Shown: piece by piece, positions 5,216 through 11,081 of the stretch | Numbering within the stretch: position 1 is the stretch's first letter | How the letters are laid out: each line of letters begins with the position of its first letter | Source: Gammaproteobacteria bacterium | GTDB taxonomy: Bacteria > Pseudomonadota > Gammaproteobacteria > UBA6429 > Thiohalophilaceae | Direction: 5' to 3' | Length of the DNA: 11,081 bases | Assembly (NCBI GenBank): GCA_029882235.1 | Contig: JAOULB010000034.1 | Coordinates: 1-11,081, forward strand | Program-made: the position numbers and the translations under genes | The notes under the pieces: model-generated | What the model was told of the DNA's origin: nothing | Seen by the model: only the letters and a program-made list of their open reading frames with translations | Databases searched by the model: none

Positions 5216-5770
5216 ATGAGCCAGAGTAAAATCCGTATTGGTTTTTTAACTGTGTCTGACCGTGCCAGCCGTGGTGATTATGAAGACCTGGGTGGTCCAG
5301 CCATGGTGGATTGGCTGGAAAAGGCGTTAAGCAATATATGGGAGCCAGTAACTCGATTGGTGCCAGATGAACAGTCTGAGGTAGAGAAGACGCTGTGTGA
5401 GCTGGCGGACGATGAGGGATGTTGCCTGATTGTGACAACGGGCGGAACCGGTCCAGCCAATCGTGATGTGACACCAGAGGCAACCGAAGCGGTGTGTGAG
5501 AAGATTCTGGATGGCTTTGGTGAACAGATGCGCTCAGTTTCACTACAATTTGTCCCTACAGCGATCTTGTCACGTCAAATCGCCGGAATCAGAGGAAATT
5601 CCCTGATTATTAATTTACCAGGCAAGCCATCGGCTATCGCTGATTGTCTCAATGCCGTATTCCCTGCAGTACCTTATTGCATTGATCTCATCGACGGTCC
5701 TTATCTAGAGACAAACGACTCGTTTGTGAAGGCCTTTCGCCCCAAACACGCCAAAAAGCCGGAATCCTGA
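5216..5770 (+). CDS. mogA: Molybdopterin adenylyltransferase
   Basis: The 184-residue product matches MogA throughout, including SDRASRGDYEDLGGPA near the N-terminus, RLVPDEQ (Asp51), the TTGGTGPANRDVTPEAT substrate-binding loop (about 74-90, Asp84) and GFGEQMRSVSLQFVPTAILS. The two aspartates correspond to the catalytic pair known in the E. coli enzyme. MogA adenylates molybdopterin in the cytoplasm, the step before molybdenum insertion. The ATG at 5216 is preferred; an in-frame TTG 9 nt upstream is possible, and neither has a strong ribosome binding site (GAGAA lies about 10 nt before the ATG). MogA is favoured over MoaB because of the residue-level resemblance and C-terminal AFRPKHAKK tail. 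It is 3 nt upstream of prmB and probably cotranscribed with it. No other cofactor-synthesis gene is in the window. Confidence 0.94.
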   Translation: MSQSKIRIGFLTVSDRASRGDYEDLGGPAMVDWLEKALSNIWEPVTRLVPDEQSEVEKTLCELADDEGCCLIVTTGGTGPANRDVTPEATEAVCEKILDGFGEQMRSVSLQFVPTAILSRQIAGIRGNSLIINLPGKPSAIADCLNAVFPAVPYCIDLIDGPYLETNDSFVKAFRPKHAKKPES

Positions 5771-5773
5771 GTT

Positions 5774-6697
5774 GTGACACTGAAAATACCAGTGGAGATT
5801 CATACCCTTCGCCAGATTGTCGAATGGGGTGCAGAGCAGTTTGACCAGGCGGGTCTTTATTTTGGCCATGGTACGGAAACGGCACTGGATGAGTCTGCCT
5901 GGTTAGTCTCTCATGTGTTAAACGTATCGCCCGATTATTCCGGTGTTGATGTTGAGCAAAGACTAGATGAATCCCAGAAACAGGCGATTGCTAAGCTATT
6001 GCAACGCCGGATCGAAGAAAAGCGGCCTGCGGCATACCTGATCAATGAAGCCTGGTTTGCTGGACATGCATTTTATGTCGATGAAAGGGTACTGATACCC
6101 CGTTCACCTCTTGCGGAATTAATAAATGAAGAATTTCAACCCTGGATAGGCCAGCATCAGATAGAAAATATTCTTGAAATTGGCACGGGCAGTGGTTGTA
6201 TTGCGATTGCCTGCGCATTAGCCTTTCCAGAAGCAAAAAAGCTTGTTGCAACAGATATCTCTGACGAGGCATTGGCGGTCGCGGCGATGAATCGATCTCG
6301 CTATGGACTGGAAGACCGACTGGAATTAATACAATCAGATCTTTTTTCGAGCTTAGCTACGCAGCAATACGATATAATAATCAGCAATCCCCCCTATGTT
6401 GATGCGCAGGATATGGCGGATCTACCGGATGAATTTCGCCATGAGCCCGAGTTGGGACTTACTGCAGGACAGGATGGTCTTGATCTGGTTGTGCCTATGC
6501 TTGCTCAGGCGAGTGATTATTTAAAACCCGGAGGGATTATTGTTATTGAGGTTGGAAATAGCTGGGAAGCTTTAGAACAGCGGTTTCCAGAAGTACCATT
6601 TACCTGGCTTGAGTTTGAGTATGGAGGAGAGGGCGTATTCCTACTCACCGCAGAGGTTTTATCAGAATTCCGAAATAGTTTTATTTCCGAGTCCTGA
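5774..6697 (+). CDS. prmB: Ribosomal protein L3 N5-glutamine methyltransferase
   Basis: This 307-residue SAM-dependent methyltransferase has the nucleotide-binding motif EIGTGSG at 135-141 and the catalytic NPPY at 205-208 that positions the target glutamine amide. The stretches FYVDERVLIPRSPLAELI, DLPDEFRHEPELGL and VPFTWLEFEYGGEGVF mark it as PrmB rather than the paralogous PrmC/HemK, which acts on release factors. It modifies L3 during ribosome assembly. Translation appears to start at GTG 5774, 3 nt after the mogA stop, giving a length close to the E. coli protein; no ATG is available nearby, and coupling to mogA is likely. In enterobacteria prmB is followed by aroC; here hemN and a c-di-GMP gene lie between them. 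Confidence 0.95.
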   Translation: MTLKIPVEIHTLRQIVEWGAEQFDQAGLYFGHGTETALDESAWLVSHVLNVSPDYSGVDVEQRLDESQKQAIAKLLQRRIEEKRPAAYLINEAWFAGHAFYVDERVLIPRSPLAELINEEFQPWIGQHQIENILEIGTGSGCIAIACALAFPEAKKLVATDISDEALAVAAMNRSRYGLEDRLELIQSDLFSSLATQQYDIIISNPPYVDAQDMADLPDEFRHEPELGLTAGQDGLDLVVPMLAQASDYLKPGGIIVIEVGNSWEALEQRFPEVPFTWLEFEYGGEGVFLLTAEVLSEFRNSFISES

Positions 6698-6708
6698 ACA
6701 TAGTTAAA

Positions 6709-6722
6709 TTGATCAATATCAA
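6709..6722 (+). promoter_or_regulatory. FNR/Anr box upstream of hemN
   Basis: TTGATCAATATCAA is a perfect match to the FNR consensus TTGAT-N4-ATCAA. Its centre at 6715.5 would be at -41.5 if transcription starts near 6757. A weak -10 (TAAACT, 6746-6751) fits that start, giving a class II FNR-activated promoter. Oxygen-independent haem synthesis is a well-known FNR/Anr target, so the context agrees. Confidence 0.9.
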
Positions 6723-6773
6723 GCCGATCCAGCCATAAAGAAGTGTAAACTGCCAGCTCAGGATGTTTAGAGC

Positions 6774-8159
6774 ATGAATATGTCAGAAATTAGTTTTGAT
6801 CCAGATTTAATCCGACGCTATGACAAGGCGGGACCACGCTATACGTCATATCCTACCGCGGTTCAGTTTCATGAAGGTTTTGCTGAGCGGGAATATAAAG
6901 ATGTTGCGATAAACAGTAACGCGACCCATCAGCCTCTTTCATTATATTTTCATTTACCGTTTTGTGACACCATCTGTTTTTATTGTGCCTGTAATAAAAT
7001 TGTCACAAAAAACCGGAAACACACAGCGCCATATCTACAGCGATTGTTTCAGGAAATTGCCATGCAAGCGGCGCTATTTGATCAGAATAGAACTGTGACT
7101 CAGTTACACTGGGGCGGTGGCACACCCACATTTTTAAGCCATGCTGAAATGCGTGAGTTAATGAGTGAAACGCGTCGTTATTTTAAATTGCTTGATGATG
7201 ATTCTGGTGAATACTCCATTGAAGTTGATCCGCGAGAAGCTAATACAGAGACGATCAATTTATTAAGAGAATTGGGTTTTAACCGCTTAAGCCTCGGCGT
7301 ACAGGATTTTGAACCCGCAGTACAAAAAGCCGTTAATCGCATTCAATCAGAGGCGATTACAGAAGAGGTCATTCAGGCCGCTCGTGCGTCAGGCTTTCAT
7401 TCAGTCAGTATAGATCTGATGTATGGGCTTCCTCTACAGACGGTTAATACATTTTCTCAGACGCTGGATAAAGTCATCGCGATGTCTCCGGATCGTCTGT
7501 CTGTTTTTAACTATGCTCATATGCCACAGATGTTTAAAACACAACGACAGATCAACGAGTCTGATCTGCCATCAGCGGATGAAAAGTTAAATATATTGCA
7601 ATTGTGTGTACAAAAACTTACTGCTGCGGGTTATGTTTATATTGGTATGGATCATTTTGCCAAGCCTGACGATGAGCTGGCATTGGCCCAGAAAAATGGC
7701 ACTCTGTATCGAAATTTTCAGGGCTATTCAACGCAGTCCGAATGTGATCTGATTGCGATGGGTATTACATCTATATCCAAGGTTGGCGATAGTTATTGTC
7801 AGAACGTTAAGACAATTAAAGAATATGAGGAACGAATTGATAATGGCCATCTGCCCATGTTTCGGGGGATTGGTTTAACAGCAGATGACTTACTACGCCG
7901 AGAAATAATTTCACAATTGATTTGTCACTTTAATCTGGATATTCCAAGAGTGGAAAATCAATATAATATTAAATTTACTGAATATTTTGATGTGGAATTT
8001 AGCGAATTAGAACAAATGCAACAGGATGGACTGCTTAATTACTCAAGCACGCATATGCAGGTTTTGCCAGTAGGAAAATTCCTGATTAGAAATATATGTA
8101 TGATATTCGACAAGTATTTGCGCGAATCAGGCGAAAAGAGATTTTCTAAAGTCATCTAG
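6774..8159 (+). CDS. hemN: Oxygen-independent coproporphyrinogen III oxidase (dehydrogenase)
   Basis: This 461-residue radical SAM enzyme converts coproporphyrinogen III to protoporphyrinogen IX without oxygen. It has the HemN cluster motif C-x3-C-x2-C-x-C at Cys64, 68, 71 and 73 (CDTICFYCAC), the HWGGGTPTF SAM-binding segment at 112-120, and the HemN-type N-terminus KAGPRYTSYPTA. The C-terminal RNICMIFDKYLR also matches true HemN rather than the shorter HemW, and the length agrees with the E. coli enzyme (about 457). The ATG at 6774 is preferred, with AGGA 10 nt upstream; a second ATG at 6780 is further from that site. A perfect FNR box sits 52 nt before the start, implying induction at low oxygen. 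The gene converges on the GGDEF-EAL gene with only 2 bp between stops and no visible terminator. Confidence 0.96.
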   Translation: MNMSEISFDPDLIRRYDKAGPRYTSYPTAVQFHEGFAEREYKDVAINSNATHQPLSLYFHLPFCDTICFYCACNKIVTKNRKHTAPYLQRLFQEIAMQAALFDQNRTVTQLHWGGGTPTFLSHAEMRELMSETRRYFKLLDDDSGEYSIEVDPREANTETINLLRELGFNRLSLGVQDFEPAVQKAVNRIQSEAITEEVIQAARASGFHSVSIDLMYGLPLQTVNTFSQTLDKVIAMSPDRLSVFNYAHMPQMFKTQRQINESDLPSADEKLNILQLCVQKLTAAGYVYIGMDHFAKPDDELALAQKNGTLYRNFQGYSTQSECDLIAMGITSISKVGDSYCQNVKTIKEYEERIDNGHLPMFRGIGLTADDLLRREIISQLICHFNLDIPRVENQYNIKFTEYFDVEFSELEQMQQDGLLNYSSTHMQVLPVGKFLIRNICMIFDKYLRESGEKRFSKVI

Positions 8160-8161
8160 TT

Positions 8162-10576
8162 TTATGCTGCAGAAGTTTTGCTTGGTTTTTTGATAATTTT
8201 CTGCAGAGTGCTAACAGGTTCAGGTTTACCAAAGTGAAAACCTTGCGCAAAGTTAACACCAATTGTCTTCAGTTTGGCCAAAATTTGTTCGTCTTCGACA
8301 TATTCAGCAATAGTTTTAATTCCCATCACCTTACCAATCTGATTAATGGATTCTACAAATGCCATGTCAGTCGGGTCGTTAATTATATCTCTAACAAAAT
8401 AGCCATCTATTTTTAAATAATCTACGGGCATATTCTTTAAGTAGGCAAAAGAAGACAGACCACTGCCAAAATCATCTAAGGCAAATTGACAGCCGATACC
8501 TTTTAATACCTGAATAAACCGAATGGCCTGAGAAAAGTTAGCAATCGCCGCTGTTTCGGTTATCTCAAAAATTATCTGCGTCGGTGATATGTTTGTTTGG
8601 TTAAATTTGTCGATAACAAAATCAAGAAAGTGATTGTCGCACAAAGACTGGCCTGAAATATTAATGGAAAAATATATATTAGAATTGATTCTATTTAGAA
8701 GGATTAATTCGTCAAGTGCTTTTTCTATAACAACCTTGTCAATAACAGGCATTAAATTGTAACGTTCGGCAGCAGGGATGAATGCCATTGGCATGACCAT
8801 GCTCTGATCATCGTTTTGAATTCGCACAAGCAATTCGTAAAAATACTGATTATGGCTCTCATTGGTGAGAGGGACTATTTCCTGACAAAACAGGGTAAAC
8901 TTGTCATGATCAAGTGCATCTGTGATTCGATGTACCCACTGCATCTCACCGCGACGTTTTGTCAGACTGTCATCATCAATATGATAAACATGAATTCGGT
9001 TTCTACCCTGGTCTTTTGCTTCATAACAGGCCGTATCTGCGGCACTTAATATATCGGAAACATTTCCTGAAGTGATGTTTATAGGCACAACACCTATGCT
9101 GACACCTGTATCAAATGATTTATCACCCCAGACAAATCTGACTTCTTTTATTGCCTCGCGTAGCTGTTCTGCAATTTGTGTTGCTTTATCAATAGAGCAG
9201 GATTTCAGGAGTACGCCGAATTCATCACCGCCCAATCTTGCTATGGTATCTCCATCACGAAGTTTTGATTTTAATCGAATAGAAATTTGTTTTAATAACT
9301 CATCACCTGCAACATGCCCACATGTGTCGTTAATAATTTTGAATTGATCAAGATCTAAATAAAACAGAACATGGTTCTGATGGTCGCTATAGGCGCTGCC
9401 AATGGCATGCTTGAGTCGAATTTCAAACTCGCGCCTATTGACAAGTCCGGTAAGAGAATCGTGACTGGCCTGATATGATAATTGATAGGCCATTGTGCGC
9501 ATAGGTGTTACATCCCTGAATACTATGATGCCACCATGATTCTTTTGATCACTATCGGTAATTGGCGCGGCGGTATATTCTATGGCAAAGACCTTATCGT
9601 CTTTGCGTATGAGCGTTGCATCCTGGTTAGAATAAATCGATTTATTGCTTTTTATAGACTCAATGACTGGATTAGGTATGTCATTATTTGATTCTTCGCT
9701 TTTTAAATTTAACACGTCATCTAATTGCTTTCTGAGGGCATTGCTTTTACGCCATCCGGTTAGTTCTTCTGCGACCGGATTCATTTCATTGATAAGATTG
9801 TCTGGGCCAATAGTAATGATGGCATCACCTATCGAGTAGAGAGTGACTTCAGCCAGTTCTTTTTCAATTTGTAAAGTTTTCTCTGAATTTAATGTTCGTC
9901 GGCTCACATTAAGCGCAATGATAATGCTCAAACTCAGGGCAAACATACCGAGCATTACGATTATGGAATTACTTTCTTCAATATGGTTACCACTTTGTAT
10001 GGCAAGCTGCCGTGCATAATCCTGTTGTAGAACCGAGAGTTTGTGTAAGGGTTCCATTACCTTATTCTGATAGGGAACTGCCTTGGTCACGAGCAGTTTA
10101 TAGGCTTCGGGTATTTTATTATCAATCATCAAATCAATAATTTTATCCTGTACAGGAACCGTTATGCGCGTGTAACTTGCCTGTTCGTTTAATAGTTCCC
10201 TCTCCTTGGGGCTTAACTTCATTTGCATGAGCTTGATTCTTGCGTTTCCGAAGGTGGCGGCATGACTATTGAACTGCATAAAAATATCATCGCGCTCAAA
10301 TGGATCATTAATGCTGACCATGTGATAAAGATTAAGGCTTCGTTCTCGTGCCGCCCACATCATTTCAGCAATCAATCCAGTTTTGACATTGTGTTTATCC
10401 ACGATGGACTGGATTTGTTCATGGGTGCGTTCTGTCTGATACAGTCCCAGTAAAATAACAAGGGCAAACAAACCAAAAGAAAAACCAAAGCCGAAGGAGA
10501 TCAGATACTTGGTATGAACCAGTAACTGGACAAATCGGTTGTTTCGCAGCATGTTTGTAAGTGAAAAAATACTCAT
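8162..10576 (-). CDS. Membrane-bound PAS-GGDEF-EAL cyclic-di-GMP enzyme
   Basis: Using the ATG at 10576 the protein has 804 residues. Order: transmembrane helix at about 26-46; a helical periplasmic sensor of about 155 residues resembling chemoreceptor four-helix bundles; helix 2 at about 205-225; PAS at about 241-360; GGDEF at about 369-531; EAL at about 546-791. The GGDEF motif is intact at 449-453, with an inhibitory RxxD site (RDGD, 440-443) five residues before it, so diguanylate cyclase activity with product feedback is plausible. The EAL domain reads ELL at 581-583 but keeps Asn639, Glu in EITE (671-674), DDFG (701-704), Lys722, Glu758 and QG (778-779), so phosphodiesterase activity is also plausible. 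Which dominates cannot be told. The reading frame extends upstream to in-frame ATG 10636 or TTG 10648 (up to 828 residues); 10576 is favoured because the region before it lacks a recognisable ribosome binding site, but its own (GAG) is weak. Confidence 0.93.
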   Translation of the reverse strand: MSIFSLTNMLRNNRFVQLLVHTKYLISFGFGFSFGLFALVILLGLYQTERTHEQIQSIVDKHNVKTGLIAEMMWAARERSLNLYHMVSINDPFERDDIFMQFNSHAATFGNARIKLMQMKLSPKERELLNEQASYTRITVPVQDKIIDLMIDNKIPEAYKLLVTKAVPYQNKVMEPLHKLSVLQQDYARQLAIQSGNHIEESNSIIVMLGMFALSLSIIIALNVSRRTLNSEKTLQIEKELAEVTLYSIGDAIITIGPDNLINEMNPVAEELTGWRKSNALRKQLDDVLNLKSEESNNDIPNPVIESIKSNKSIYSNQDATLIRKDDKVFAIEYTAAPITDSDQKNHGGIIVFRDVTPMRTMAYQLSYQASHDSLTGLVNRREFEIRLKHAIGSAYSDHQNHVLFYLDLDQFKIINDTCGHVAGDELLKQISIRLKSKLRDGDTIARLGGDEFGVLLKSCSIDKATQIAEQLREAIKEVRFVWGDKSFDTGVSIGVVPINITSGNVSDILSAADTACYEAKDQGRNRIHVYHIDDDSLTKRRGEMQWVHRITDALDHDKFTLFCQEIVPLTNESHNQYFYELLVRIQNDDQSMVMPMAFIPAAERYNLMPVIDKVVIEKALDELILLNRINSNIYFSINISGQSLCDNHFLDFVIDKFNQTNISPTQIIFEITETAAIANFSQAIRFIQVLKGIGCQFALDDFGSGLSSFAYLKNMPVDYLKIDGYFVRDIINDPTDMAFVESINQIGKVMGIKTIAEYVEDEQILAKLKTIGVNFAQGFHFGKPEPVSTLQKIIKKPSKTSAA

Positions 10577-10679
10577 TGGACACTCATTGAATGAAGCTCC
10601 ATGCCTATGAATTAAAAAGAGAAGTATCCCCAGCATATGTAACGGCAAAGAGGCATATAAGCCTTAGAGATGAAGGAAG

Positions 10680-10685
10680 ATTATA
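10680..10685 (-). promoter_or_regulatory. Candidate -10 element for the GGDEF-EAL gene
   Basis: The minus strand has a perfect TATAAT, predicting a start near 10673. The best -35 candidate, TTTCCA at 10701-10706, is only 15 bp away, so this is tentative. If correct, the leader is about 97 nt to the ATG at 10576 and could contain a 14-codon upstream reading frame (10612-10656). Confidence 0.35.
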
Positions 10686-10809
10686 ACCATGTAAATAGTG
10701 TGGAAAATGGGGGTAGGTATTGTATATTTGATTGATAGAAATTCAGAATTTCTCTTTGAATTAAAGCTTTTACGAGACGAAAGACATCTAAATTCTGTAC
10801 AATAACCGG

Positions 10810-11081
10810 ATGTCTGGAAATACCATTGGAAAACTTTTTACTGTAACGAGCTTTGGCGAAAGTCATGGCCCGGCCATCGGTTGTATTGTCGACGGTTGTC
10901 CTCCTGGTCTGGAAATTAGTGAGTCAGACCTGCAAGCTGACCTGGATCGGCGTAAACCGGGTAAAACTCGCCACACAACTCAACGGCGAGAACAGGACGA
11001 GGTGCAGATCCTCTCTGGTGTTTTCGAAGGTAAAACAACTGGGGCGCCCATTGGATTAATCATCCACAATACCGACCAACG
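10810..11081 (+). CDS. aroC: Chorismate synthase, N-terminal part (cut by window edge)
   Basis: Ninety codons are visible, beginning MSGNTIGKLFTVTSFGESHG, with the chorismate synthase signature GESHGPAIGCIVDGCPPG and the downstream RHTTQRREQDEVQILSGVF segment that belongs to the FMN and substrate pocket. The enzyme makes chorismate from EPSP at the end of the shikimate pathway and requires reduced FMN. The full protein is normally about 350-365 residues, so about three quarters lie outside the window. The ATG fits the family N-terminus exactly, but no ribosome binding site is visible before it. A TACAAT at 10798-10803 is too close to be the promoter unless the mRNA is leaderless. The gene is divergent from the GGDEF-EAL gene; in enterobacteria it follows prmB directly. 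Confidence 0.96.
   Translation, partial: MSGNTIGKLFTVTSFGESHGPAIGCIVDGCPPGLEISESDLQADLDRRKPGKTRHTTQRREQDEVQILSGVFEGKTTGAPIGLIIHNTDQ

Noticed and set aside
5130..5543. Minus-strand 137-codon frame opposite mogA
   Set aside because: It is antisense to a clear MogA coding region, is rich in Pro/His as expected of a shadow frame, and shows no start signal.
10798..10803. TACAAT as the aroC promoter -10
   Set aside because: It would place the transcription start at the ATG itself, and no -35 is seen at a suitable distance, so a more distant promoter is more likely.
1..11081. CRISPR array, tRNA, rRNA, insertion sequence or integrase
   Set aside because: I saw no regularly spaced palindromic repeats, no tRNA-like cloverleaf, no rRNA stretches and no transposase or recombinase reading frame on either strand.

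Overview
The window looks like a chromosomal segment of a gammaproteobacterium. MogA, PrmB, HemN and the start of AroC all read as close relatives of their enterobacterial counterparts. Two PEP-CTERM proteins with sigma-54 promoters point to an environmental, exopolysaccharide- or biofilm-forming lineage that carries an exosortase elsewhere; no exosortase is visible here. The genus cannot be named from this sequence.

Layout. (1) Bases 1-2447 hold the three genes of the so-called AmmeMemoRadiSam set: an AMMECR1-domain protein (cut by the window edge) and a MEMO-family protein on the minus strand, and a radical SAM enzyme transcribed divergently from a shared 164-bp region. The joint function of this set is unknown. 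(2) A bidirectional hairpin terminator at about 2448-2473 separates it from an AT-rich accessory block (about 2500-5117). This block holds a minus-strand pair of paralogous two-helix membrane proteins sharing a D-x-LFPGTT motif, then a gene-poor stretch, then two tandem plus-strand PEP-CTERM proteins about 74% identical to each other. Each PEP-CTERM gene has its own terminator, its own -24/-12 (sigma-54) promoter and a matching TTTACAC element about 60 bp further upstream. (3) Bases 5216-6697 hold mogA (molybdenum cofactor) and prmB (ribosomal protein L3 methylation), 3 bp apart. (4) hemN (anaerobic haem synthesis) follows, behind a perfect FNR-type box. (5) A membrane-bound PAS-GGDEF-EAL protein converges on hemN with only 2 bp between stop codons. 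(6) aroC starts at 10810 and runs off the window. prmB and aroC are adjacent in enterobacteria, so hemN and the c-di-GMP gene sit between two often-linked housekeeping genes.

The most distinctive parts are the duplicated PEP-CTERM genes with duplicated sigma-54 control regions, the unrecognised LFPGTT small-protein pair, and the functionally undefined AMMECR1/MEMO/radical-SAM set. Everything from mogA onward is conventional in function, although the FNR box and the likely bifunctional c-di-GMP enzyme are informative about regulation.
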